A stretch of DNA of 64,000 bases from Ampullaceana balthica (Eukaryota; Mollusca; Gastropoda; Lymnaeidae), in NCBI GenBank assembly GCA_944989445.1, contig CALYLW010000044.1, positions 2,151,501 through 2,215,500 of the forward strand. Direction: 5' to 3'. The position numbers and the translations under genes were made by a program. The notes under the pieces were generated by a model. It searched no databases and had not been told where the DNA came from. It saw only the letters and a program-made list of their open reading frames with translations. Within the stretch, counting starts at the first letter, position 1. Each line of letters begins with the position of its first letter. Of this stretch, positions 42,601 to 56,700 are shown one piece after another.

Positions 42601-44759
42601 GATTTATAGTAGAAAACTTTGTTTTTACGGGTTTGTTTTAATCTCTTTTCGTCTTTACATTTTCTGATTATTAATTATTTATTTAATTGATTTCAGCTGA
42701 AATATATTTATTTTGAAAAACTGACGGGTTATTCACTAGTTTTATTTATATTTAATGGGGGATTAAAGGGGGGTTGTATAACCATTGGTCCAAATTTAAT
42801 TTTTATACAGGCTGGATATTTGATATTCTTTAAAAATATTTTGTTTTTTTAAGTCCTTTAAGATCAACGTTGAAACTTAGTCTATTGCTTGAAATAACAT
42901 TTTAAATAACATAACATTTTAAATAACATTTTCAAAAATGTTTCTGTATTTTTCTTTCAATTATTCTCTCTTTGACGTAGAGATTTTAACTTATCTAGAA
43001 CTGAAACTGAAATATAAAGGGACATCAACTAAAAATAAAAATGAATCCATGACACACCCATTATTAGCAAAAGAAAATTGATAATCTAAAATATCAAAAG
43101 TTTGCTATGATCCTAAAATGAACTAAAACCACTCCTGTCACTGTCAAGCAGACTGCCACATAAACAATTTGTGCCATTAGAACAATAAATGATAACCTTT
43201 CATTATATACAATAAACAACTGTGAATGGTTGGCAAATGTCTTCATCAGTACCAACAAACAATAATAATTTAAATTAACTTTACAAGATATAATGTCTAC
43301 GCCACTTACAATTGTAGAAAGTATTAAAGGGGAGACAAGAAAAAGAACCAGACCCTACACAATACAGCTCAGAAACAAAAATCAGGTGAAAGAAATCAAC
43401 ATGTAAAAGCTCAAACTGGAAGGAACACTCCAGTTATGTTAAGTTGTTCAATTGGTTAAATGTACAAAATTGTTTTATTAATGTTTCTTTCATACAAATC
43501 CCATCTGGTTTATTGTTCGCATATAATATGGCAGCAACTTTAAATTCAAGTAGAATAGAGTAGAAGTGGCAGTTAAAAATAAAATAATGTAAAAAAATCT
43601 TTATTTTAAAAAGGACACGCTTTTATTTACATATAGAAAGTGCACTAAAAAGAGTAAAATAAAATTAAAATTTTCTATGATTACAGGTGAAATCGTGAAC
43701 CTATCTACTGCACATAAAAGCATGGGGCGCTTCTAATTAATATGATAGTAGCATGTATATGATCAAAGTTGTGAAACTTTTAATGTTTATTAATATTCAT
43801 ACAAATTTGTATTTATGTTTAGCAGCCTTGTACATGATAGAGTGTTTTGATGAGCGCCCCACGCTTTTATGTGCAGTAGATAGGTTCACGATTTCACCTG
43901 TAATCATAGAAAATTTTAATTTTATTTTACTCTTTTTAGTGCACTTTCTATATGTAAATAAAAGCGTGTCCTTTTTAAAAAAAGTTTTTTTTTACATTAT
44001 TTTATTTTCTACTTTTAAGTCTCAAATTTTTTTTTAAAAATGTGGTTGTGAGAAGGGGCATAATTGATAAAAGGGAATGTTTGAATAATCAAAACTCCTA
44101 TTGCTCTTCTTGTATTACCATGTCAATTTAGATTTAGTTTCGTATAACTGAGCTGTTAAACACGTGATGTAAACAATTTCGGTGTCTGCATGACAGACCC
44201 ATAGTAAAACCACGTGCGCACAGGCCATGAACGCACACTGTCTTCACATGTTTATTTAACGCCGATTGGCTGGAGAAGACATGACCCAATTTTTCATTGG
44301 TTCTGGCATCCCCTCCCTCGGCTTGAAAATTACTATGTCGATAAGCGTTGAGTGAGAAATAGAACGAAATATAGACAAAAACTAAAAACTAAGTGTGCAT
44401 TAATTTAATTACGGTACATTCCATCGATCTGAAATTTTGATACAATGCGTTGTCATCCACAATCTATATGTGGTAAAATTTTGAGATCTCTAGGACCATT
44501 AGAATTTGTTTAATTTTACGTTACAAGATTTGAAGGAAGGATGGATGGATGGATGGATGGATGGATACAACATACAAACAGTGTGACTTAAATAAAAGCG
44601 TGTAATAGTATTCTAAACTATGTGTAAGTTATGCCCCCTCCCTATCTGTATGAATTATCTCACCCCTATTTGTGAATTCCTGATTTTACTCAGCATGTCT
44701 GTCCTCTGTTCCATGATCAATGTCCTCTCATATGTATACGCTGATATGTCGGAATTGCT
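39625..44759 (-). CDS. kcc: KCC exons k17-k20: phospho-regulatory tail and C terminus
   Basis: k17 carries [20 protein letters not shown], whose ERT threonine matches the WNK/SPAK-controlled Thr906 of mammalian KCC2. k18 is a low-complexity linker ending [17 protein letters not shown]. k19 carries [16 protein letters not shown], whose Thr matches KCC2 Thr1007. k20 gives [20 protein letters not shown] and [13 protein letters not shown]. Both inhibitory phosphosites are present, so dephosphorylation-type activation is expected. The k17-k18 linker is shorter than in vertebrates; a small exon between them could have been missed. Confidence 0.9.
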
Positions 44760-47700
44760 CTGTGGATTTAACAAAAGTTATTACGCACGGCAATGATGAA
44801 CTTTATGATTTCTGAAAGACAAATGCATTTGATTTTTAAAAAAAATTTATTTTAAGAAATGAATTTAATGTATGTAGTATTGGCAAATTGATAAGTGTGA
44901 AACCCTCATTTGGAAATCTCACAACAACCTCTCCCTCACAACCCCAAGTTTATAACCCCTCTAAAACACTCTGTAAGCCTCTGATCTCCTTAAATAAATG
45001 CAGTGTTCACTTCATCTGTCAGACTTACCATTTCCACTACATCCACATCAGCTGATATACGGAGCTGATACAAGTTGTCAGACTTACCATTTCCACTACA
45101 TCCACATCAGCTGATATACGGAGCTGATACAAGTTGTCAGACTTACCATTTCCACTACATCCACATCAGCTGATATACGGAGCTGATACAAGTTGTCAGA
45201 CTTACCATTTCCACTACATCCACATCAGCTGATATACGGAGCTGATACAAGTACGTCAGACTTACCATTTCCACTACATCCACATCAGCTGATATACGGA
45301 GCTGATACAAGTACGTCAGACTTACCATTTCCACTACATCCACATCAGCTGATATACGGAGCTGATACAAGTTGTCAGACTTACCATTTCCACTACATCC
45401 ACATCAGCTGATATACGGAGCTGATACAAGTTGTCAGACTTACCATTTCCACTACATCCACATCAGCTGATATACGGAGCTGATACAAGTTGTCAGACTT
45501 ACCATTTCCACTACATCCACATCAGCTGATATACGGAGCTGATACAAGTTGTCAGACTTACCATTTCCACTACATCCACATCAGCTGATATACGGAGCTG
45601 ATACAAGTTGTCAGACTTACCATTTCCACTACATCCACATCAGCTGATATACGGAGCTGATACAAGTTGTCAGACTTACCATTTCCACTACATCCACATC
45701 AGCTGATATACGGAGCTGATACAAGTTGTCAGACTTACCATTTCCACTACATCCACATCAGCTGATATACGGAGCTGATACAAGTTGTCAGACTTACCAT
45801 TTCCACTACATCCACATCAGCTGATATACGGAGCTGATACAAGTTGTCAGACTTACCATTTCCACTACATCCACATCAGCTGATATACGGAGCTGATACA
45901 AGTTGTCAGACTTACCATTTCCACTACATCCACATCAGCTGATATACGGAGCTGATACAAGTTGTCAGACTTACCATTTCCACTACATCCACATCAGCTG
46001 ATATACGGAGCTGATACAAGTTGTCAGACTTACCATTTCCACTACATCCACATCAGCTGATATACGGAGCTGATACAAGTTGTCAGACTTACCATTTCCA
46101 CTACATCCACATCAGCTGATATACGGAGCTGATACAAGTTGTCAGACTTACCATTTCCACTACATCCACATCAGCTGATATACGGAGCTGATACAAGTTG
46201 TCAGACTTACCATTTCCACTACATCCACATCAGCTGATATACGGAGCTGATACAAGTTGTCAGACTTACCATTTCCACTACATCCACATCAGCTGATATA
46301 CGGAGCTGATACAAGTTGTCAGACTTACCATTTCCACTACATCCACATCAGCTGATATACGGAGCTGATACAAGTTGTCAGACTTACCATTTCCACTACA
46401 TCCACATCAGCTGATATACGGAGCTGATACAAGTTGTCAGACTTACCATTTCCACTACATCCACATCAGCTGATATACGGAGCTGATACAAGTTGTCAGA
46501 CTTACCATTTCCACTACATCCACATCAGCTGATATACGGAGCTGATACAAGTTGTCAGACTTACCATTTCCACTACATCCACATCAGCTGATATACGGAG
46601 CTGATACAAGTTGTCAGACTTACCATTTCCACTACATCCACATCAGCTGATATACGGAGCTGATACAAGTTGTCAGACTTACCATTTCCACTACATCCAC
46701 ATCAGCTGATATACGGAGCTGATACAAGTTGTCAGACTTACCATTTCCACTACATCCACATCAGCTGATATACGGAGCTGATACAAGTTGTCAGACTTAC
46801 CATTTCCACTACATCCACATCAGCTGATATACGGAGCTGATACAAGTTGTCAGACTTACCATTTCCACTACATCCACATCAGCTGATATACGGAGCTGAT
46901 ACAAGTTGTCAGACTTACCATTTCCACTACATCCACATCAGCTGATATACGGAGCTGATACAAGTTGTCAGACTTACCATTTCCACTACATCCACATCAG
47001 CTGATATACGGAGCTGATACAAGTTGTCAGACTTACCATTTCCACTACATCCACATCAGCTGATATACGGAGCTGATACAAGTTGTCAGACTTACCATTT
47101 CCACTACATCCACATCAGCTGATATACGGAGCTGATACAAGTTGTCAGACTTACCATTTCCACTACATCCACATCAGCTGATATACGGAGCTGATACAAG
47201 TTGTCAGACTTACCATTTCCACTACATCCACATCAGCTGATATACGGAGCTGATACAAGTTGTCAGACTTACCATTTCCACTACATCCACATCAGCTGAT
47301 ATACGGAGCTGATACAAGTTGTCAGACTTACCATTTCCACTACATCCACATCAGCTGATATACGGAGCTGATACAAGTTGTCAGACTTACCATTTCCACT
47401 ACATCCACATCAGCTGATATACGGAGCTGATACAAGTTGTCAGACTTACCATTTCCACTACATCCACATCAGCTGATATACGGAGCTGATACAAGTTGTC
47501 AGACTTACCATTTCCACTACATCCACATCAGCTGATATACGGAGCTGATACAAGTTGTCAGACTTACCATTTCCACTACATCCACATCAGCTGATATACG
47601 GAGCTGATACAAGTTGTCAGACTTACCATTTCCACTACATCCACATCAGCTGATATACGGAGCTGATACAAGTTGTCAGACTTACCATTTCCACTACATC

Positions 47701-50700
47701 CACATCAGCTGATATACGGAGCTGATACAAGTTGTCAGACTTACCATTTCCACTACATCCACATCAGCTGATATACGGAGCTGATACAAGTTGTCAGACT
47801 TACCATTTCCACTACATCCACATCAGCTGATATACGGAGCTGATACAAGTTGTCAGACTTACCATTTCCACTACATCCACATCAGCTGATATACGGAGCT
47901 GATACAAGTTGTCAGACTTACCATTTCCACTACATCCACATCAGCTGATATACGGAGCTGATACAAGTTGTCAGACTTACCATTTCCACTACATCCACAT
48001 CAGCTGATATACGGAGCTGATACAAGTTGTCAGACTTACCATTTCCACTACATCCACATCAGCTGATATACGGAGCTGATACAAGTTGTCAGACTTACCA
48101 TTTCCACTACATCCACATCAGCTGATATACGGAGCTGATACAAGTTGTCAGACTTACCATTTCCACTACATCCACATCAGCTGATATACGGAGCTGATAC
48201 AAGTTGTCAGACTTACCATTTCCACTACATCCACATCAGCTGATATACGGAGCTGATACAAGTTGTCAGACTTACCATTTCCACTACATCCACATCAGCT
48301 GATATACGGAGCTGATACAAGTTGTCAGACTTACCATTTCCACTACATCCACATCAGCTGATATACGGAGCTGATACAAGTTGTCAGACTTACCATTTCC
48401 ACTACATCCACATCAGCTGATATACGGAGCTGATACAAGTTGTCAGACTTACCATTTCCACTACATCCACATCAGCTGATATACGGAGCTGATACAAGTT
48501 GTCAGACTTACCATTTCCACTACATCCACATCAGCTGATATACGGAGCTGATACAAGTTGTCAGACTTACCATTTCCACTACATCCACATCAGCTGATAT
48601 ACGGAGCTGATACAAGTTGTCAGACTTACCATTTCCACTACATCCACATCAGCTGATATACGGAGCTGATACAAGTTGTCAGACTTACCATTTCCACTAC
48701 ATCCACATCAGCTGATATACGGAGCTGATACAAGTTGTCAGACTTACCATTTCCACTACATCCACATCAGCTGATATACGGAGCTGATACAAGTTGTCAG
48801 ACTTACCATTTCCACTACATCCACATCAGCTGATATACGGAGCTGATACAAGTTGTCAGACTTACCATTTCCACTACATCCACATCAGCTGATATACGGA
48901 GCTGATACAAGTTGTCAGACTTACCATTTCCACTACATCCACATCAGCTGATATACGGAGCTGATACAAGTTGTCAGACTTACCATTTCCACTACATCCA
49001 CATCAGCTGATATACGGAGCTGATACAAGTTGTCAGACTTACCATTTCCACTACATCCACATCAGCTGATATACGGAGCTGATACAAGTTGTCAGACTTA
49101 CCATTTCCACTACATCCACATCAGCTGATATACGGAGCTGATACAAGTTGTCAGACTTACCATTTCCACTACATCCACATCAGCTGATATACGGAGCTGA
49201 TACAAGTTGTCAGACTTACCATTTCCACTACATCCACATCAGCTGATATACGGAGCTGATACAAGTTGTCAGACTTACCATTTCCACTACATCCACATCA
49301 GCTGATATACGGAGCTGATACAAGTTGTCAGACTTACCATTTCCACTACATCCACATCAGCTGATATACGGAGCTGATACAAGTTGTCAGACTTACCATT
49401 TCCACTACATCCACATCAGCTGATATACGGAGCTGATACAAGTACGTCTGTAAATCTTTCTTCATCTGAATGGAGTTATCCTCAGTTTCTGGAATTCTGG
49501 GTCAAGGTTGGTTTATTAAAAGACTTAATTTATTCAAAAAGACTACAATAAAGCAAAATTTTTAATATTGAAAAGAATTTTCAGTCACATTTATAGTGAA
49601 AAACAATAATTTGCCTGTAATAAGGAATACATTTAAAAAAAAATAATTTTTTTTATCAAATTGTAATTTACAATAGATTTTGGTGAGATATTTTGAAGAT
49701 TGAATTTATGAAAGAAACAAACTTTCTGCTTGTCAGTTACAGTTATGATCTATTTATAATGAATGCTTCAACTCAGTAAGGATACGAGCAACAGTGAAGA
49801 TGCGCAGCTTGCAGTTCTTCCAGGTTCTGTCTTGACCTAACAAGAATGGTAGCAGCATCAGTAGACCACCATCATGTGCGTAAGGTTAGGGAAACTTTCT
49901 TGAACACTGGCTTTAACATGTATGACAAAATATACATGACAAAAAACATAACAATAAAACACAAGTCAAGTTTGAGGCTTTGACAACATGTTAAACAAGC
50001 AAAGAAGTTCACAAAATGATACAAGTAAAGAAGTTCACAAAATGATACAAGTAAAGAAGTTCACAAAATGATACAAGTAAAGAAGTTCACAAAATGATAC
50101 AAGTAAAGAAGTTCACAAAATGATACAAGTAAAGAAGTTCACAAAATGATACAAGTAAAGAAGTTCACAAAATGATACAAGTAAAGAAGTTCACAAAATG
50201 ATACAAGTAAAGAAGTTCACAAAATGATACAAGTAAAGAAGTTCACAAAATGATACAAGTAAAGAAGTTCACAAAATGATACTTGATTCATTTAATTTTT
50301 AAATCAATCACCAATGCACTTGGGCGCGATGGTCTAAGTGGTAGCCCACTGGACTATCGATCCGAGGCAGATCCCGAGTTGCGGGTTCGAGCCCAGGTAC
50401 TGGCAAGGCCCCTGGGGCATTGTGCTGGTCAAACATTCCCCTGCTCGTAAGTGGTGGCTAAAAACTTGTGAACGCTACATCACTTGCCCCATAGTCCATC
50501 ATGGACTGGAAAGGGGGATCATTTTCATTTTCAATGCACTTGGCCATATATGGATGCTCCAAAAGTGAATATTACTAACCGAAGCTCTATATTTATTTTG
50601 GAAGTTTTGAAAAAAAAAGAGCAAATTTTATAATTTAAGTTTAACATTTTACAACATACATGAGTACAAATCTATTGTTTGAGTTTGGGGGACTTAATAA

Positions 50701-53700
50701 ACTTGCAAGAAATAAGCAGACTCATATAAATGTAGTAATTTAAACCAATATACTTCAAGGAGTGATTGCATTCTGTCTAATACACCAAAGACAGCCATCT
50801 CCAGAAAAGGATATGTACAATCCACCAAACGTCGATGGTGCCCCTCAACTTGGCCCCTATGTCTGGAAATTGGTTTATGCCCTTGGGTACCAGCAATGCC
50901 ATCTGGGCTGCACCAACATTTCTCACCGTGTCTAAATAAAAAAAAATTGTAATGTAATTATAACAAACAATATCATTCTTGTTAAATGATAAAGGCAATA
51001 AAAAAGAAGCATTACCATTACTAAATGCAACTCTCTAAATACAGCTGACAAATAACACCAACCCTAGAATTGAACACCAACCCTAGAACTGAACACCAAC
51101 CCTAGAACTGAACACCAATACCCACCCTAGAACTGAACACCAATCCTAGAACTGAACACCAATACCCACCCTAGAACTAAACACCAACGTCCACACTAGA
51201 ACTGAACACCAACACCCACCCTAGAACTGAACACCAACCCTAGAACTAAACACCAACGCCCACCCTAGAGCTGAACACCAATACCTACCCAGAAAGACTC
51301 TGTAGCTCCTGTCATCCTCATCATGTCTCCAACCATAGGGCCAACCAAGAACAACCGTGTTATGCTTCAGACCACCTAGACCAGCATTTTGAATCCTGGA
51401 CAGTAAAGAAAATAAATAAATTTAAAATCAAACATAATTAATGGTAAATGACCAAGATTGATATTTAAAAAGATATATGTAATTTGAAGAAAGTCAACAC
51501 TAAGATTTTCAGAGCTTTGAACTCGCAAAAGGACCCAGCGCAATTTATTTATCATCATCTGTTTGGTGATTTGATTTACTTTGTTATTAAAAGTTCAAAT
51601 TATTTGAATACTTTTCTGACATGGTGTAAGCCTCTTGAGATAAAAACTGTTTCAATTATTTGAATAACTAAATGGTCTTTAACTTTTCTTGTTAACAACT
51701 TCAAAATATTTAAATTGAGAAAAAAATATTCCTTTAAAGTAGAAGTGTCCTGACATTAAATCACCGAAGGGTGTTTAAACACTGCCTGGCAAATCTTAAA
51801 ACACATTAGACTTACAACTGACAAAGTCCTTCTGCTACATCAGTGGCAATGCTGACATCAGAGAAACCTTTCACCCCGTACTCTTTGATTAAATTCAGCA
51901 AGGTCTGCAATAAAAGCAAGGGATGAAAGTTAAATCTCAGAATGTTACATGATTGTATACAATGAACAAAACTGACCACAATGTAGTACATTACAAAGTT
52001 AAGTCTGTGTTGAAGTGCATGACCACAATGTAGTACAGTAGTACATTACAAAGTTAAGTCTGTATTGAAGTGCACAAGGGGGCTGTGTGTTTTTGTGGCT
52101 CATGGTCAGTAGCTTAGAGTGTATGTAATGTTAAATGATTACTAAACTTGTTTTAGCATTCAATGTCAAGGACACCCTACCTGTTTGGATGCCTGGGCAT
52201 CTGGATACCTGTCTCTGAAGTTACCCTCTAGGACGCTATTGACAAGAACAAGACCTTTACCTGAAATATAACAACACCAGGAAATCAACTAAGGATTAGA
52301 TGGATTCAAAACATATTTTTTAATGGTTCTGTCCGACTTGAATAGTTGAAGTCCCGTAGAATATAAGACATCTGTAAAGTTAGTAACAGGTTCAACAGTA
52401 ACAACAACAAAATGATTAGTTATTTGATAAATGAAATAATATAAATTATGTATTTTCCAAATAAAAAAAAATGTGATGTTTGTAAAATTCTGATATTTTT
52501 CAACTAGAATAGCTTACCTGCTTTCAGTTGACTTGCAAACAAAACCATCTTTGGAAACTTTGGTTGTAAATTTTCATCTAACTTCATTAGCACCAGGAGC
52601 TGTGGTCTGTCAACAGAAGAAGACACACATTACAAGAAAGAATTGTTTGACATGGAAATCTCCTGGCTGTGACATACCCTATGGTAAAGTTAACCTTTTT
52701 TAAAACGTGTCTATCATTTATTGTGATCAATTATTACTTTTGATCTATAAATATTGTTACCACTATTACAAAATTTACAATAATAACTTTTTATTTTAAG
52801 AAAATATGCAAATATTAAACTTCTATAAACATAAGAATAATGAGTCACACTTAATTAAAAGATATTTTTAATAAATATAGTCCAACACTGAGGTGGACAT
52901 TTTAATAAAGAAACCAAGATATACTTTGATTTAGCCTTTAAAAATAGCTTCCTTAACTGAGAATCTGAAGCATCGAATTGCTATGAAACCAAGATATAAT
53001 TTCCCTCATCTGCATGCTTTGAGAAGAAAAAAACGGACAATACAAATCCATCATCCTAACTGCCTATTCCTTTAGTTAGTTAAGGCTCACCTCCAGTTTT
53101 TAGTATGAGGAGGACCTGCCTGGAGCCTCAGCAGAGAATAGCGTGCAGCAGACATTGCTAAACCTCTTATACCGTCACCCCACTCCTGCTCAGCTCTGGA
53201 AACAAGATAAAGTTTTGAAAGAATTCATCAAGATTCAATAAAACATCATTCTTTAAAAGGTCAAATATCAGATTTTATAAAGAAAAAAACCCAAACTCTT
53301 TAGAATTCAATACTGCCCCTATGGATGAAGTGTTATCTGGTCAGCTGAGATGTCTTGAGGGCCAAATTGTGACACATGGTGTCATTAATTGGTCCATACA
53401 GCAAGGGTTGTTGTAAAAAATGTGCTGGCTTAAAGGCTATGGTCACAATGGTTAGAATATTTATCTCCTTGCCCTCGCCTTCACACCTTCATAAGTTAGA
53501 TAAATTAAATGACTATTTATAACATGGTGGGGACAGAGTAATGGTGTGAAATCACTGAAAGGTTTACAGATTCATGAATGTCTGGCTCAGTTGGTTGCAG
53601 CTATCAGAGTGTCACAAAGGTTTACAGATTCATGAATGTCTGACTTAGTTGGTTGCAGCTATCAGAGTGTCACAAAGGTTTACAGATTCATGAATGTCTG

Positions 53701-56700
53701 GCTTAGTTCGTTGTAGCTATCAGAGTGTCACAAAGGTTTACAGATTCATGAATGTCTGACTTAGTTGGTTGCAGCTATCAGAGTGTCACAAAGGTTTACA
53801 GATTCATGAATGTCTGACTTAGTTGGTTGCAGCTATCAGAGTGTCACAAAGGTTTACAGATTCATGAATGTCTGGCTTAGTTGGTTGCAGCTATCAGAGT
53901 GTCACAAAGGTTTACAGATTCATGAATGTCTGACTTAGTTGGTTGCAGCTATCAGAGTGTCACAAAGGTTTACAGATTCATGAATGTCTGGCTTAGTTGG
54001 TTGTAGCTATCAGAGTGTCACAAAGGTTTACAGATTCATGAATGTCTGGCTTAATTGGTTGCAGCTATCAGAGTGTCACAAAGGTTTACAGATTCATGAA
54101 TGTCTGGCTTAGTTGGTTGTAGCTATCAGAGTGTCACAACCTGTAAACTGTGACTAAATATTGATCTCACTAAAGATCAAACTCGGGTTTCTACACATCT
54201 CACCCTTTATATTCGATGTACTTGTAGATACAGAACGCAATGGCCAAGGCTGCCAGGGCGTAGTACCAGCTGGATATAAACATGAGAACTATACAGAGTG
54301 CCAGGCCCAGCAAAGACAGCGTCCTGGAGACAATAGAAACATATAATGTAAGACAGGTCGGTTGTGACATTGGCAGGTCTGACCTGCACTGATTAATTTG
54401 GTCCTTATGGTCAAACTGTAACATAAAAATGGGGCACAGTAAACTGTCCCATTATTGACCACAAGTTAAAAGATTTTGAAATAGTTGGTTATTGTTTTAA
54501 AAATAAACGAATCAAGTATCATTTTGTAACTATTAGTATAAGTTACGGCTGGTACTGATTAAAAAATATTTGTTCGATTAATTGGGAAGTTAAGTCGCTG
54601 TAATTCCATGGCTCCCAAATTTTGTGACGTAACACAGCAAATTCGTTCTGCTATGCAAGAAATAAGGAAGAAAAACATTTTTATTAACGTATGTACATCT
54701 AAAAAAATAATAATAATACAAGGGAAAAGTATGTAAGTAACAAAAAATATCAATTATTAAGAAATTGGAAAAAAAATAGAAATAGTTTCTTGAATTTTAA
54801 TAGAATTTTAATTGATCAAATTAATTCTAATCAATTAAAATTTTAAAAGATTAATCGAATAATGTATCTTTAATTTCCGCAGCCCTAGTAAAAATACTTC
54901 ATATGCTATACAAGTTTCTTAAACTTCTATGATCTTTATCTTGGAGTCAAAAAAAGCTAAATCAGAATTTTTAAACATGCCATGATAACCACTTTCAGTT
55001 TTCATTGAAACAAAATTTAATTGTCATTCATTATCCAAATGATTTACAAAATTCCTTTCAATCCAAGTTGTAACAGACATGTTCAGTCTCACTTCACTTG
55101 TGTCTACTCTTTTACAGTTTAAGAAATAATATATTTTATCATTGAAAATTTTGTTGTTTCCTCCATATGCCAGAGTAAGTAATTGAAAATGTACAATGAT
55201 TTACCCTTAAATTGTTAAGATGACCAACATTTTATTGCTCTGAAAATATTTTAAAAGCCTTGTTTGATTTGAAATTAATTATGAAGTGTTGTATTTTTTA
55301 ATCTTCACACTTATTTATGTCCTAAAAATGCAGTAAAGAACATTTCCATTATTTATTATCAATTAAAATATTCTAATCTTGACTAAAATTGAAAAGATTA
55401 AAATAAGCAGATGTCTATTGGCAAGGCTATGTTCATCTATTTCAAAAGCTACTACATGAACTGTCACCAGGTGCCAATATAATTTCTGAGTTATGTGACT
55501 GACCAATGGTAAAACCTAAACCTAATTTCTGAGTTAAGAGACTCACCAATGGTAAAACCTAAACCTAATTTCTGAGTTATGTGACTCACCAATGGTAAAA
55601 CCTAAACCTAATTTCTGAGTTAAGAGACTCACCAATGGTAAAACCGAAACCTAATTTCTGAGTTATGAGACTCACCAATGGTAAAACCTAAACCTAATTT
55701 CTGAGTTATGAGACTCACCAATGGTAAAACCTAAACCTAATTTCTGAGTTATGAGACACACCAATGGTAAAACCTAAACCTAATTTCTAAGTTATGTGAC
55801 TCACCAATGGTAAAACCTAAACCTAATTTCTAAGTTATGTGACTCTCCAATGGTAAAACCTAAACCTAATTTCTGAGTTATGAGACTCACCAATGGTAAA
55901 ATCTAAACCTTGGTCTCCAGTTGGGTGTCTGTAGCAGAGTTTGAAGGGCACAGGCCATGTTGACAAAACCATAGCACATTAGGAAAAACCTGAGAACAGC
56001 AATAGTAAAGATCATGGAATAGAGAAGTAACGAGGCCGCTGGAGAGGAAAAAAGGGAAATGAAGCTCTGTGGACAGAGGCAGACAACCAATAGTCTGATT
56101 GTGTCATTGATCAGTTTTTAAATGGTATATAGAAGATGAAATATTACATTAGGAAAGGATTTTCTTCCTATATTTATAAATGGCCAAAGTGTTTTTGTTT
56201 TGAATTGCTATAACAAAATAGGAATCTTGGAATTTTTTAATATCGATATGTTAAACTGAATAAAAAATTTTGTATGAGGCTTATTGGTAGGGGAAAATAA
56301 ATAGTGGAAGTAAATATCATATAATACTATAGATAAAACTATATAATTTGCAATTGTCACGCAAGTCAGTCTGTCCTGACGCTACTAATTTTAGAAAGCG
56401 GGGAGAACCAAATTACTGCACCAATGCATCAAAAGGTGTGCAAATTAAAAATGAGCTGTAAAAAAATATAATATTGCGTCATTGTTTTCGCTCATATTTT
56501 AATTTTGGAAAAGGGATCAATGTAAAAAGAGGATTTGATGATGGTTAATTATAAAATAAAAAACAAATGGGGTGCCATAGGCGCCCTACAAACCTTATTA
56601 TAAAATACTTTGTGTACATTTCAGAAAGTTTAATATTTCGTATTTATCAAACAAGGACAAGTTATTTGGGCTTTTGAAAAAGGTCGGTTCCATAGGAGCG

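Larger units (their letters stand above)
49876..50814 (-). other. U12-type AT-AC intron (KCC k14-k15)
   Basis: The donor is ATATCCTTTTC, a perfect AT-AC minor-class 5' splice site. The 3' end is TTTCCCTAACCTTACGCAC, with a U12 branch-like TTCCCTAAC about 10 bases before the terminal AC. Splicing C to AT creates the His of WWIVHDGG, exactly as the family requires; no GT-AG choice does so. Reading through the donor hits a stop. Confidence 0.92.

Noticed and set aside
43753..44037. 94-codon ORF
   Set aside because: Spans the loop and right arm of the inverted repeat; no homology.
45027..49437. CRISPR array or regularly spaced direct repeats
   Set aside because: Units are head-to-tail with no unique spacers, there are no cas genes, and the sequence is clearly animal.
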